The position numbers and the translations under genes were made by a program. Positions 35,657 through 44,967 of a stretch of 64,000 nt of DNA are shown one piece after another (the first letter of the stretch is position 1; each line of letters starts with the position of its first letter). Source of the stretch: Pantoea rodasii (GTDB taxonomy: Bacteria; Pseudomonadota; Gammaproteobacteria; Enterobacterales; Enterobacteriaceae); contig NZ_MLFP01000010.1 in assembly GCF_002095465.1 (NCBI RefSeq), forward strand, positions 62,001 to 126,000, in the 5' to 3' direction. The notes beneath the pieces are model-generated. The model made no database searches. It saw only the letters and a list, made by a program, of their open reading frames with translations, and was not told where the DNA came from.

Positions 35657-36896
35657 CGCAGAACAGCTGACGCCAGCCCTCAACGTCTCGCATATAAGCG
35701 ATGTGTTTGCCGTCCGGCGACCAGACCACCGCATCACCTGATGGTGGCTGTTCGCTGCGCCGGGTGAGTCGTGTGCATTTCCCTGTCTCCACGTCACAGC
35801 GCATCACGCGGTTATCGCAGATAAAGGCGATGGCTTCGCCTGATGGCTGCCAGCTGAATGCCGATTGAATACTGCTGTTGAGATGGGTGATCTGACGCGG
35901 AATACCGCCATTTGGCGACACACTCCACAGTTGCACCACCTCTTGATCGTCTGCCATCAGGAACGCGATAGCGCTGCCGTCCGGTGACGCGCGCAACCAG
36001 TGGCGTGGCTGCAACGCGACGCCTTTGCTTTGCGTGATGCGGCGTTGCTGTACGCCGGCAGGCGGCGCAGGCAGTTTATCCGCCGTACCCTGCAACGGCG
36101 ATGCGCCAGGTTTGGCGTAATCACTCAGCGCCTCAGGCAAATCCACCACAAACACTTCCGGCACTTTATCGCCATTGGCGTTACGCGTATCACCGATAAA
36201 GGCCAGCGCCCAGCGCTGCCAGCTGCCGTCAGGTTTTTGATATCCACGCTCGCCAATCCAGCCCTCTTCATAAGCGCGGTCAATCTGATCGCTGCCCGCC
36301 TGCGGATCACGTTGCGTCTGGCTCACCAGCACGCAGTAATGGCTACCCTCATATTCCCGAGGATGCTGTTTTGGCGGACACACCGGATGCAGCGGCACGG
36401 CCACGCCGACATTACGCAGATCCTCACGCGCATCCTTTTCATGCATCACATGATCGTTGTAGGTAAAGCTCAGGCGCGATCCATCCGGGCTGAAGACGTG
36501 GACATGTGAGCCGCCGCGTAATGCGCCCGGCGTGTAGGGCGCGGTGATGTCACAAGCATCGAGATTTTCCGCGTTACCCTGCTGCACGATCACGCCACGA
36601 CGATGATGGAAATCGTAGTGCCAATGCGCATCCGGATGCTCCGGACCGTGAATACACACGTAGCGCGGCGGCAGATCCGGGCTGACGGTGACCACGCCGA
36701 CATGAGCGCCATCGCGCGCCTGATACAGCACCTCGACCGCGCCGCTCGCAATATTGACGCGTTCAATGGTGAGACTGGTAAAAGAGGCACCGGATGGACG
36801 CACATCAAACGCCAGCCATTGGCTGTCCGCGGTCCAGACGTTGATATTGGTAAGCTGATGCTGACGCTGTGCAAAGGTGAGCTGTTTTTCTGACAT
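35634..36896 (-). CDS. yidR: YidR, beta-propeller protein (DUF3748)
   Basis: 420-aa TolB-like/oligogalacturonate-lyase-like propeller protein; E. coli YidR is 415 aa and very similar (LTNINVWTADSQWLAFDVRP; GPEHPDAHWHYDFHHRRGVI; LRGGSHVHVFSPDGSRLSFT). Repeated SPDG/QPSG turns mark the propeller blades. No signal peptide is seen. The function has not been established to my knowledge. Converges on yidQ with a short 3' overlap. Confidence 0.92.
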   Translation of the reverse strand: MSEKQLTFAQRQHQLTNINVWTADSQWLAFDVRPSGASFTSLTIERVNIASGAVEVLYQARDGAHVGVVTVSPDLPPRYVCIHGPEHPDAHWHYDFHHRRGVIVQQGNAENLDACDITAPYTPGALRGGSHVHVFSPDGSRLSFTYNDHVMHEKDAREDLRNVGVAVPLHPVCPPKQHPREYEGSHYCVLVSQTQRDPQAGSDQIDRAYEEGWIGERGYQKPDGSWQRWALAFIGDTRNANGDKVPEVFVVDLPEALSDYAKPGASPLQGTADKLPAPPAGVQQRRITQSKGVALQPRHWLRASPDGSAIAFLMADDQEVVQLWSVSPNGGIPRQITHLNSSIQSAFSWQPSGEAIAFICDNRVMRCDVETGKCTRLTRRSEQPPSGDAVVWSPDGKHIAYMRDVEGWRQLFCVSATSQA

Positions 36897-36986
36897 GAGG
36901 CAACCTTACATCCAACTGTTGCCGAACAAACTACGCGATTATGAGGTGAGGTGCAGCAGGCGTGGCGCAATAATTTGCGAACAGAT

Positions 36987-37047
36987 CGCGCAATAAATTG
37001 CGCCGCTACGCATCGCAGGACGTTGTAGCGGCGTGATTTATCGCGCG
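36987..37047. repeat. Long imperfect palindrome (23-bp arms) downstream of dgoT
   Basis: Left arm 36987-37009 and right arm 37025-37047 pair over 23 positions with about three mismatches, 15-base loop; the core arms are CGCCGCTAC / GTAGCGGCG with AT-rich ATAAAT/ATTTAT next to them. It lies 8 bases after the dgoT stop and before yidR. Resembles REP-type intergenic palindromes. Confidence 0.6.
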
Positions 37048-37054
37048 ATATCCA

Positions 37055-38347
37055 TCACCCAACCCGCTTCACATCCCCAACCAGCAAGATATACGATAAC
37101 GCCCCGACCAACGCCACAGCAGAGATATACACCAGCGCTGGGGCAAAGCCGTAATCCTGCGCCAGATAGCCCACCACCAGCGGAACAGTGATGCCACCCA
37201 AACCACCGATAAAGTTGAACATCCCACCGGTTAAACCAATCAGGCGAACCGGAGCCAGCGATGACACCAGTGACCAGGTGATTGAGGCGAAACCGTTGCC
37301 GAAGAAGGCGATGGCCATCAGCGTCATAATCCACACCGGATCGTTAGTGTAATTGGCACCCATGATGCAGGTGGAAATTAGCAATCCGCAAATAATCGGG
37401 GTTTTACGGGCAAAACCCAGCGAACGACCGCTGCGCACCAGGCGATCCGCCACGATACCGGACAGGATCACCCCGACAAAGGCGGCGAGGAACGGCACAG
37501 TAGTCATAAAGCCCGCCGTCAGCGCGGAAATATGCTTTTCCTGCGTCAGGTAGTTAGGGAACCAGGTCAGGAAAAACCACAGCGTAGAGGTCACCGCAAA
37601 CTGACCGAGATACACGCCGCACAGCTTGCGATGGAACACCAGTTTCCAGTCGGCCGCAGTGAGTTTGGTACGCGTTTTTTTCGCGGCGGGCGCATCACCC
37701 TCCACCATCGCGCCACCTTCACGGATGTAGTCCAGCTCTGCCTGATTAATGCCTTTGCTCTGGTTCGGCGCCTGATAGAACTTGATCCACACCAGCGACC
37801 AGATGATACCGATAGCACCGGTGATGATGAACACCCAGTGCCAGCTCAACAGTTCCTGAATCCAGATCAGCAGTGGCGTGAGGAACGCGAGTCCGACAAA
37901 TTGGCCGGAAGTGTAAAACCCAACCGCAGAAGCACGTTCGCTCTCCGGGAACCAACTGGTCACCAGGCGATTGTTGGTCGGGAACGCCGGGGCTTCAAAG
38001 ATGCCAGTGATGGCACGCAGACCAATCAGCGAGAGTAATCCTGTGGCAAAGCCCTGGAATAATGTGGCAACCGACCAGCCGAAGATGGCAATAAAATAGG
38101 TCAGGCGCGAGCCGACGCGATCAAGGAACCAGCCACCAGGAATCTGGCACAGCGTATATAGCCAGGCAAAGGCGGAAAAGACATATCCCATCTCCGCTTT
38201 GCTGATACCGAACTCTTCCTGAATATGGGCAGACGCCACCGCTAAATTGGCGCGATCGACGTAGCAAATCACTACCGTAATAAAGATCATCAGCAGCGTA
38301 ATATAACGACGCCGTGTCGGTTTGGCCTGAACAGCAGAGAGATCCAT
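37055..38347 (-). CDS. dgoT: D-galactonate transporter DgoT (MFS)
   Basis: 430-aa proton-coupled D-galactonate importer, same length as E. coli DgoT and highly similar ([60 protein letters not shown]). ATG at 38347 with GGAG upstream; an in-frame start at 38380 is unlikely. It is last in the dgo operon, separated from dgoD by 275 bases that contain an ERIC element and a terminator-like hairpin. Confidence 0.96.
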   Translation of the reverse strand: MDLSAVQAKPTRRRYITLLMIFITVVICYVDRANLAVASAHIQEEFGISKAEMGYVFSAFAWLYTLCQIPGGWFLDRVGSRLTYFIAIFGWSVATLFQGFATGLLSLIGLRAITGIFEAPAFPTNNRLVTSWFPESERASAVGFYTSGQFVGLAFLTPLLIWIQELLSWHWVFIITGAIGIIWSLVWIKFYQAPNQSKGINQAELDYIREGGAMVEGDAPAAKKTRTKLTAADWKLVFHRKLCGVYLGQFAVTSTLWFFLTWFPNYLTQEKHISALTAGFMTTVPFLAAFVGVILSGIVADRLVRSGRSLGFARKTPIICGLLISTCIMGANYTNDPVWIMTLMAIAFFGNGFASITWSLVSSLAPVRLIGLTGGMFNFIGGLGGITVPLVVGYLAQDYGFAPALVYISAVALVGALSYILLVGDVKRVG

Positions 38348-38387
38348 GGTGTTTCTCCGTAAAGGGTCGTGTAGGGACAACGTTTTC

Positions 38388-38411
38388 GAATATAAAAACC
38401 GCCCGGGCGGT
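38388..38411 (-). terminator. Terminator-like hairpin between dgoD and dgoT
   Basis: On the minus strand ACCGC, loop CCGG, GCGGT followed by TTTTATA: a short, GC-rich stem with T run (perfect palindrome 38398-38411). It would attenuate read-through into dgoT. Confidence 0.55.
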
Positions 38412-38498
38412 AAAGTGTGTGTGCCGGAAAAAGGCTGAGCGAGGCCCTATGCCTTATTTCACCGGCATATGTTTATCTAAAAAATTTTATAAATTCTT

Positions 38499-38622
38499 AT
38501 ACCCTAAATAATTCCAGGTGCATTAAGGCGGCAAGGGAATGAATCCCCAGGAGCTTGCTCAAGTCAGTGACTGGAGTGAATGAGCACAACTAACGCATCT
38601 GCAGCTTAAAGGATGACGGGTA
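38499..38622. repeat. ERIC element in the dgo operon
   Basis: 124-bp enterobacterial repetitive intergenic consensus element. Terminal inverted ATACCC and GGGTAT, and the core GAATCCCCAGGAGCTTGC / GTCAGTGACTGGAGTGAATG. It ends exactly at the dgoD stop codon. A second copy lies at 56591-56713. Confidence 0.9.
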
Positions 38623-39771
38623 TTACCATTCAGCGACCGATCCGTCAGGGAAACGCCACAATGGATTGCGCCAGTCCGGTGCATTTTTACTTCTTTCAAT
38701 CACCAGTTCTTCGTTAATTTCCACGCCGAGGCCCGGTTTATTCAACGGATAGAAGTGACCATCATCCATTTTGAAATCATCTTTATTGATGACGTAATCC
38801 AGCAGTTCAGCACCCTGATTATAGTGAATGCCCATGCTCTGCTCCTGGAACACCGCGTTGCGTGACACGAAGTCAACGTGCAGGCAGGCAGCCAAAGCAA
38901 TCGGGCCGAGCGGACAGTGCGGTGCCAGCGCCACATCGTAAGATTCGGCCATTGCGGCAATTTTGTAGCACTCGGTGATACCGCCAGCATGTGACAGATC
39001 CGGCTGCAGAATCGCCAGGCCACCTGCTTCAAGCACGCGTTTGAACTCGAAGCGCGAGAACATGCGCTCGCCTGCCGCAATCGGAATATGGGTTTGTGCC
39101 GCCAGACGCGGATAGTATTCCGCCTGCTCCGCCAGTACCGGTTCTTCAATAAACAGCGGACGATAAGGCTCCAGTTCTTTGATCAGGACTTTCGCCATTG
39201 GCGCACTGACGCGACCGTGGAAATCGAGGCCGAACTCAATCTCTTTGCCAAAGGCTTCGCGAATCTGTGCCACGGTGTTCACTGCCGCATCCACTTTGCG
39301 CGCATTATCGATGATGCCCATCTCTTCACAGCCATTCAGCTTAAAAGTGTCGAAGCCAATCTTGCGCAGTTTCTTGATGCCATCGACCACTTCTTCCGGA
39401 CGATCGCCGCCCACCCAGCTGTAAGCCTTGATGCTGTCACGCACCAGACCACCAAGCAGTTGATACACCGGCACACCGAGCGCTTTGCCTTTGATATCCC
39501 ACAATGCCTGATCGATACCGGCGATGGCGCTCATCAAAATTGGGCCGCCGCGATAGAATCCGCCGCGATACATCACCTGCCATAAATCGTTGATGCGGGC
39601 CGGATCCTGGCCAATCAGATATTCCGACAGTTCATGCACGGCCGCTTCTACGCTGCGCGCGCGGCCTTCAATCACCGGCTCGCCCCAGCCGACAATGCCT
39701 TCGTCAGTTTCGATTTTCAGGAACATCCAGCGCGGCGGCAGGCGATAAGTGGTCAGTTTGGTAATTTTCAT
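38623..39771 (-). CDS. dgoD: D-galactonate dehydratase DgoD
   Basis: 382-aa enolase-superfamily dehydratase converting D-galactonate to 2-keto-3-deoxygalactonate. [13 protein letters not shown] and FIEEPVL hold metal ligands, and [16 protein letters not shown] holds the active-site His. N-terminal capping domain [20 protein letters not shown] matches E. coli DgoD. Its start overlaps the dgoA stop by 4 bases. Confidence 0.97.
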   Translation of the reverse strand: MKITKLTTYRLPPRWMFLKIETDEGIVGWGEPVIEGRARSVEAAVHELSEYLIGQDPARINDLWQVMYRGGFYRGGPILMSAIAGIDQALWDIKGKALGVPVYQLLGGLVRDSIKAYSWVGGDRPEEVVDGIKKLRKIGFDTFKLNGCEEMGIIDNARKVDAAVNTVAQIREAFGKEIEFGLDFHGRVSAPMAKVLIKELEPYRPLFIEEPVLAEQAEYYPRLAAQTHIPIAAGERMFSRFEFKRVLEAGGLAILQPDLSHAGGITECYKIAAMAESYDVALAPHCPLGPIALAACLHVDFVSRNAVFQEQSMGIHYNQGAELLDYVINKDDFKMDDGHFYPLNKPGLGVEINEELVIERSKNAPDWRNPLWRFPDGSVAEW

Positions 39772-40385
39772 CGTACAGCGTCCTTATAAGCAGCAATAAA
39801 TGCGCGAGCTTTCTCCACAGTGCGCGATAGCGGCTGACCAGCGCGATAGAGATCGCTGCCCAAACCCGCGCCAATGCAGCCTGCGGCCATAAATTCATGC
39901 AAGTTTTCCGGCGTGATTCCGCCCACCGCAAACACCGGCACTTCCGGTGGCAGCACGGCTTTCAGGGCTTTGATATAGCCCGGACCAAACGCGGATGACG
40001 GAAAGATTTTCAGTGCCTGCGCGCCCGCCTGCAGTGCAGTAAACGCTTCAGTGGCGGTGGCGCAACCGGCCGCAACCGTCATGCCTTTAGCCACCGCCTG
40101 GCGAATCACTGCCGCATCGGTGTTCGGCGTCACCACCAGCTTGCTGTTGAGCGTGGCCAGTTCATCGACTTGCGCCGGGTTCAGCACGGTACCCGCACCG
40201 ATCAGGGCTTTATCGCCGAACGTTTGCACCATCGCGCCAATGCTCTTGGCCCAATCCGGTGAATTGAGCGGAATCTCGATGGCGTCGAATCCCGCTTCAA
40301 TCAGCGCGCCCACGTGCGCTTCTGCCTCGTCTGGCGTGATGCCGCGTAAGATGGCGATCAGCGGTAATTTAGTTTGCCAGGTCAT
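39768..40385 (-). CDS. dgoA: 2-dehydro-3-deoxy-6-phosphogalactonate aldolase DgoA
   Basis: 205-aa class I aldolase, same length as E. coli DgoA, splitting KDPGal to pyruvate and glyceraldehyde 3-phosphate. Schiff-base Lys in [14 protein letters not shown]; Glu in [11 protein letters not shown]; phosphate motif [12 protein letters not shown] at 40385 is used; a TTG two codons upstream is also open. Its 5' end overlaps the dgoK 3' end by 17 bases. Confidence 0.96.
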   Translation of the reverse strand: MTWQTKLPLIAILRGITPDEAEAHVGALIEAGFDAIEIPLNSPDWAKSIGAMVQTFGDKALIGAGTVLNPAQVDELATLNSKLVVTPNTDAAVIRQAVAKGMTVAAGCATATEAFTALQAGAQALKIFPSSAFGPGYIKALKAVLPPEVPVFAVGGITPENLHEFMAAGCIGAGLGSDLYRAGQPLSRTVEKARAFIAAYKDAVR

Positions 40386-41244
40386 CTGCAATACTCCTTA
40401 TTCCATGCTGGAACGCACGATCGCCTTCCAAAGTGACTGAATCCACACCGATAAACTGCAGCGCCTGCTGATAGCGTTGCGCCAGCGCGTTCCCGGCGAT
40501 AATGATGATCGGTTGGCTGCGATCCGCGTGTTGCGTCATCAGCGCCACTTCATGGCCAATCAAAAGGCCGGATAGAAAATCGCTGATATGGCGGCGATCG
40601 CGCGCGCCCAACACATGAGAAGCACGCACTTCGAACAGCCGGGAAAGGATCGATGCGTCGTGACTGCCGACCGTTAAACCTTCACGGAAAGCGGCGGGAC
40701 TCTCTTCCTGCTCCGGCAATCCGGCACCGATTAGTGACTGTTTCAGCAACAGATGATGCAGTTCGCCGGTCATCACGGTGCGAAAATCTATTACCTGATG
40801 GCCTTCAACCTGAACCCATTTGGCATGCGTGCCGGGCATCACATATTGCGGTGATGGCTGTAATGCCAGCGCGCCGAGCAGTTGTGTCTCTTCTCCACGC
40901 ATCACGTTGTAGTTATCAGCACGTTCGACGCTCAATCCCGGCACGATCCACGCTTTTTCATCAACGCGCGTCAAGCGGCTGCTGAGTTGGTCCAGTGATA
41001 CCGGGCAAGACAGATAAGGCACCGAGAGCCAGCCCGCGTTGCTGCCGACCATCCCCGCCATCACCACCGGCACGTCATTCACTGGCCAGCCGTCAGTCAC
41101 ACTGGCAAAAACTTCAGCGGGTGTGCGTCCACCCAGACGCGTGACGCCCGCTTCTGACCGGCGCTCATCAACGCAATTGCCCTGCTGATAATGCCAGGCA
41201 CGCAGATTGGTTGAGCCCCAGTCAATCGCGATATAGCTGGTCAC
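40369..41244 (-). CDS. dgoK: 2-dehydro-3-deoxygalactonokinase DgoK
   Basis: 291-aa kinase phosphorylating KDGal at C6. The N-terminal ATP motif YIAIDWGSTNLRAW, MAGMVGSNAGW and the MPGTHAKWVQVE segment are characteristic of the DgoK family. Start overlaps the dgoR stop by 4 bases; end overlaps dgoA. Operon order dgoR-dgoK-dgoA-dgoD-dgoT as in E. coli. Confidence 0.96.
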   Translation of the reverse strand: MTSYIAIDWGSTNLRAWHYQQGNCVDERRSEAGVTRLGGRTPAEVFASVTDGWPVNDVPVVMAGMVGSNAGWLSVPYLSCPVSLDQLSSRLTRVDEKAWIVPGLSVERADNYNVMRGEETQLLGALALQPSPQYVMPGTHAKWVQVEGHQVIDFRTVMTGELHHLLLKQSLIGAGLPEQEESPAAFREGLTVGSHDASILSRLFEVRASHVLGARDRRHISDFLSGLLIGHEVALMTQHADRSQPIIIIAGNALAQRYQQALQFIGVDSVTLEGDRAFQHGIRSIADDLAN

Positions 41245-41939
41245 ATAATCTCCTTGAGTCGGGCGGTTGAGCTGGCGATCATCGCTTTGGCCGCCTGCTC
41301 TGCCGCATCACCATCCTGATGTCGGATGGCATCAAATAGCGCTTTGTGTTCGGCTAAAGTGCGCGGCATGTTGCCGGAATCCGCCATGTAGGTTTTGGTA
41401 AACACCGCTTTCTGCAACTGACTGATCGCTACATTGAGCTGTTGCAGCACCGGATTGTGCACCGAGGCCAGTACCGCTTCGTGGTAGCGAATATCGGCCT
41501 CGTTAAAGGCTTCCCGATCGAGATGATGGGCAACCATGTCGTTGTAAGCCTGCTCAATCGCCGCCAGATCGGTTGAGGTCGCGCGTTCCGCCGACCAGCG
41601 TGCAATTTGTGGTTCCACCAGCACGCGCACTTCACTCATGGCTGCAATCAATCTGGGATCCTGATCGTGCGCCAGCGCCCACTGCAGGACATCACTATCG
41701 AGGTAATTCCACTGATTGCGCGGGGTAACAAACGCACCGCGATAGCGCTTCATCTCCATCAGCCGTTTTGCCATCAACGAGCGAAACACTTCGCGGATGA
41801 TGTTGCGTGAGGTGCTGAAGCGCTCACACAACTCGGCTTCAGCAGGCAGCGCGGCGCCCGGCACATACTTCCCTGCGACAATTTCTTCACCCAGCGTCAG
41901 GATGATGCGCTCGGTTTTGCTTAATTGTTCTTGCGTCAT
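41241..41939 (-). CDS. dgoR: D-galactonate operon repressor DgoR (GntR/FadR family)
   Basis: 232-aa FadR-subfamily regulator: winged helix PAEAELCERFSTSRNIIREV, then an all-helical FCD ligand domain (FNEADIRYHEAVLASVHNPV with the metal/ligand His; MPRTLAEHKALFDAIRHQDG). E. coli DgoR is 229 aa and similar throughout. It represses its own operon, and D-galactonate releases it. Two inverted-repeat sites lie upstream at 42028-42059. Confidence 0.95.
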   Translation of the reverse strand: MTQEQLSKTERIILTLGEEIVAGKYVPGAALPAEAELCERFSTSRNIIREVFRSLMAKRLMEMKRYRGAFVTPRNQWNYLDSDVLQWALAHDQDPRLIAAMSEVRVLVEPQIARWSAERATSTDLAAIEQAYNDMVAHHLDREAFNEADIRYHEAVLASVHNPVLQQLNVAISQLQKAVFTKTYMADSGNMPRTLAEHKALFDAIRHQDGDAAEQAAKAMIASSTARLKEIM

Positions 41940-42027
41940 GATGTTCCATTCATTGAAAGGCAGTAGCCCATCAGATTACTGTTTTCGACACGTGAAAACT
42001 AACCGATACCATACGCCATGACGCCGA

Positions 42028-42059
42028 TTGTAGTACTAACCATGTTAGTTGTACTACAA
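42028..42059. promoter_or_regulatory. Putative DgoR operators
   Basis: TTGTAGTACTAA (42028-42039) and the perfect palindrome TTGTACTACAA (42049-42059), 21 bases apart, facing each other across a TAACCATGTTAG-type centre. They lie 88 bases upstream of dgoR. Paired inverted sites fit control by a dimeric GntR/FadR-family repressor. Confidence 0.65.
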
Positions 42060-42133
42060 TCTGGATCACATAATAGACAATTCGGATGCGCATGAATGCG
42101 CACCTTACGGACACCGGAACGATCATTCGCAGT

Positions 42134-42151
42134 GTCGCCCTTTGTGGCGAC
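42134..42151. repeat. GTCGCC/GGCGAC hairpin, second copy of dispersed element
   Basis: GTCGCC, loop CTTTGT, GGCGAC. Same design (stem sequence and 6-base loop) as the element at 23017-23036. Confidence 0.45.
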
Positions 42152-42182
42152 CGATGAGCATTTAAAGGATGAACTCAGAGAG

Positions 42183-42205
42183 GCGGGCAGCAGCGCGCTG
42201 CCCGC
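42183..42205 (-). terminator. Hairpin after yidA
   Basis: GCGGGCAGC, loop AGCGC, GCTGCCCGC: nine perfect GC-rich pairs, 12 bases after the yidA stop. No T run on the minus strand, so intrinsic termination is uncertain. Confidence 0.45.
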
Positions 42206-42216
42206 AAACGAAAGGA

Positions 42217-43026
42217 TTACAGCACTAACTCTTCAATGGCATGCGCGACGCCATCTTCCATGTTGGTTTTGGTGACGAACTGCGCAACATTCTTGACTGA
42301 ATCAATGGCATTGCCCATCGCCACGCCGGTTCCGGCATACTCAATCATCGCCAGGTCGTTTTCCTGATCGCCAATCGCCATCACTTCCGACTGCTGCAGG
42401 CCAAGTTTGTCCGCCAGCATTTTCACGCCGTAGCCTTTGTTGACCAGTGGGTTGAGGATTTCGAGATAGTACGGCGCGCTCTTCAAGATGGTGTAGCTAT
42501 CACGGGCGCGCGCAGGTAAACCGGCAATCGCTTTATCCAGCAGATGTGGCTTGTCGATCATCATCAGTTTCGGGAAGCGTGTGGCCGGGTCCATCTCTTG
42601 CACCGCGCGGTAGCGCACCGGAATGCCGGTCAGGCTGGCTTCGTGAATGGTGTATTCGCTGATGTCTTTGTTTGGCGTGTAGAGAAAGGATTTGTCGAAC
42701 GCCTGGAAATGCACGCCGAGGTCGCGCGCCAGCTGTTCCAGATAGAGATAGTCATCAAAGCTCAGCGTTTTTTCCGCCACCACATCACCGTTAGCCGCGC
42801 TATGCACCAAGGCACCGTTGTTACTGATGCAGTACTGACCGGGCTGCTGCATATCGAGTTCCATCAGATAGCGCTCAATGCCGACCAATGGACGACCGGT
42901 CGCCAGCACGATGGAGACCCCTTTGTCGCGCGCGCGACCAATCGCCGATTTCACCGCCGCCGTCACTTCGTGCTGCGGGTTGAGCAGCGTGCCGTCCATA
43001 TCGATCGCAATCAATTTTATCGCCAT
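42217..43026 (-). CDS. yidA: Sugar phosphatase YidA (HAD family, Cof type)
   Basis: 269-aa HAD phosphatase with C2 cap. Motif I IAIDMDGTLLN, motif II LATGRP, motif IV GDQENDLAMI. Close to E. coli YidA (270 aa), which dephosphorylates several sugar phosphates including erythrose 4-phosphate. In E. coli it also lies between dgo and gyrB. Monocistronic. Confidence 0.96.
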   Translation of the reverse strand: MAIKLIAIDMDGTLLNPQHEVTAAVKSAIGRARDKGVSIVLATGRPLVGIERYLMELDMQQPGQYCISNNGALVHSAANGDVVAEKTLSFDDYLYLEQLARDLGVHFQAFDKSFLYTPNKDISEYTIHEASLTGIPVRYRAVQEMDPATRFPKLMMIDKPHLLDKAIAGLPARARDSYTILKSAPYYLEILNPLVNKGYGVKMLADKLGLQQSEVMAIGDQENDLAMIEYAGTGVAMGNAIDSVKNVAQFVTKTNMEDGVAHAIEELVL

Positions 43027-43114
43027 AACATCCTCGGTTAAGTCAGAGTTTGTTTAATGCTAGCGCGATTCAGCTCACATTGACCAGTTAATCGACAAAC
43101 GACGGCACTTCAGG

Positions 43115-44404
43115 CTATTTTGCGGTCAGCGGCTTACGGACAAACAAGCCATAGCTCAGCGCCCCCAGCATCAACAACCCCGCACCCAGCAAGAATACGT
43201 TGGTAAATTTGCCGGTAGTATCGAGGATGATGCCCGTGACGATGGGTGCCATTGCTGCGCCGAGGAAGCCACCAAAGTTCTGAATCGCACCCAGTGAAGC
43301 AACCTGAGACTTTGGTGCAATGTCACTGGCCAGCGTCCAAAGTGCCCCTTGTGGCATCTGTGAGAAGAAGTAGCCCATGGCGAGGAGCGCGATCGCCAAC
43401 GGCGTGCTATCCACAAAAGGGATCGGTGCCACGAAGCAGGCGGCTAATGCCGCGCCGGTCACAATCGGAACTTTACGCGCGGTGATGGCCCGCACACCGC
43501 GACGCACTAAACGATCCGACATCATGCCGCCCACCAGAACACCCAAAATCCCGGCGAAGAACGGAATGGAGGCGATCCAACCGGTGGCTTTCAGACTGAA
43601 ACCAAGGGATTTCTCTAAATAACCCGGCAGCCAGGTCAGATAAACCCAAATGGTGAACATAATGGAGAAGTTACCGATCACCATAAACCACGTGGTGCTA
43701 TGGCGGAACAGTGCGCCCCAACTGGCCTGCGCCTTCTCTTCTGGTGCAGCGACACTGCGCTGACCAGCGTGCAGCAATGCATCTTCACGCGCATCTGGAT
43801 CACGATAAAACTTCCACCACGCCAGTAGCAACGGAATGCCCATTAAACCAATGGCGACAAACATGCCACGCCAGCCTAACGTCAGCAGAAGCACGGTCAG
43901 AATCGGCGGGGCGATGGCGTTGGCGATTTGCGAACCGGTATTGATGATCGCGGTGGGTAAGCCGCGTTCGTTATCGCCGAACCAGCGATGGGTGATCTTG
44001 ATCCCCGAGGTGAAAAACGGCGATTCAGCGACGCCTAGCATCATGCGTAAACCGTAGAAAAAGCTGTAGCTGTTCACAAATGCCGCCAGCACCGTAAAGG
44101 TGGACCATAAGCCGAGTGCCCACGAGAACATTTTCCTTGGGCCAAACTTATCCACCAGCCAGCCAGCGGGTAAATTCGCCAGAGCATAAGGCCAGAGAAA
44201 CGCGGAGAGTAATAAGCCCATTTCAGTTTGTGAGAAACCAAATTCAGCGGCAATGGTGGTGTTGGCGATACTGAGGTTGGCGCGATCAAGATAGTTCACC
44301 ACCGCCGCCAGCAGCAGCAGGAGCACAATGCCCCAGCGCAGTTTACCTAAGGCTGTCGGCTGGGTAATGGTCGCATCGGACAAGGTATGCGCAGAGGGTT
44401 TCAT
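43115..44404 (-). CDS. MFS transporter, anion:cation symporter family (sugar acid type)
   Basis: 429-aa, 12-helix facilitator (VVNYLDRANLSIANTTIAAE; GWLVDKFGPRK; GVAESPFFTSGIKITHRWF), of the same branch as galactonate/hexuronate transporters such as YjjL/ExuT. Last gene of an operon with a DeoR-kinase fusion, a DHDPS-type aldolase and a YhcH protein, so the substrate is probably a sugar acid or sialic-acid-like keto sugar. Its ATG overlaps the stop of the YhcH gene by 4 bases. Confidence 0.82.
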   Translation of the reverse strand: MKPSAHTLSDATITQPTALGKLRWGIVLLLLLAAVVNYLDRANLSIANTTIAAEFGFSQTEMGLLLSAFLWPYALANLPAGWLVDKFGPRKMFSWALGLWSTFTVLAAFVNSYSFFYGLRMMLGVAESPFFTSGIKITHRWFGDNERGLPTAIINTGSQIANAIAPPILTVLLLTLGWRGMFVAIGLMGIPLLLAWWKFYRDPDAREDALLHAGQRSVAAPEEKAQASWGALFRHSTTWFMVIGNFSIMFTIWVYLTWLPGYLEKSLGFSLKATGWIASIPFFAGILGVLVGGMMSDRLVRRGVRAITARKVPIVTGAALAACFVAPIPFVDSTPLAIALLAMGYFFSQMPQGALWTLASDIAPKSQVASLGAIQNFGGFLGAAMAPIVTGIILDTTGKFTNVFLLGAGLLMLGALSYGLFVRKPLTAK

Positions 44405-44895
44405 GACGCCTCCTGCGGAGCAGTAAACAAGTCGAGATGAATTTTAATCACCGCTTTGCGGATACGCTGCACGTCTGGCGCGGCGCAGCATGGACGATGC
44501 ACATCGTGCGGGAAAAACAGCGCGAACTGGCCTGCCGTTAGGGTGATCATCGATTCATCGATGGTGTCGTGATAAAACACCACATCTCGTTCGCTACGCA
44601 GATCTTCAGTAATGACATGCTGCGGATGCGCACGCGCTACGCCGATACTTTCACGCCCGGCGAGCAGATACTGAATATCGACATAGTTAAAGTGCGATTC
44701 CGCACGACGGTCACTCGCCGGCTCTGTCTCCATTTCCTGCACCAGACAGAACATTTGGTTATTGGGCAGCAAATCATACTTCCCTGCTTCCAGCTGGCTG
44801 AAATCGGTATCTGCAATCCAGCGAATAGCCTGGTCAACTATGGGATGAAAAGCGTGGCGCTCGCGCGTCCAGTCAAGTCGATCGCATACAATCAT
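44401..44895 (-). CDS. YhcH/YjgK/YiaL family protein (DUF386)
   Basis: 164-aa cupin-like protein of the family that includes NanQ (YhcH), YiaL and EbgC. ATG at 44895 (MIVCDRLDWTRE) with GGGA upstream is preferred to an extension to 44952. Motifs ESHFNYVDIQYLLAGRESIG and FALFFPHDVHRPCCA carry the His residues that bind metal. Family members help anomer conversion of sugars, e.g. N-acetylneuraminate. Here it probably equilibrates the operon's substrate. Confidence 0.85.
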   Translation of the reverse strand: MIVCDRLDWTRERHAFHPIVDQAIRWIADTDFSQLEAGKYDLLPNNQMFCLVQEMETEPASDRRAESHFNYVDIQYLLAGRESIGVARAHPQHVITEDLRSERDVVFYHDTIDESMITLTAGQFALFFPHDVHRPCCAAPDVQRIRKAVIKIHLDLFTAPQEAS

Positions 44896-44967
44896 GATGT
44901 TTTCCCGTGTCGTTATCGTTAGAGGGTTCAGGTACAGCGGGAGGATAAACATCCTCCCTAAGAGGTT

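Noticed and set aside
38499..38622. Insertion sequence remnant suggested by terminal inverted repeats
   Set aside because: Length, ends and core match ERIC; there is no transposase coding potential.
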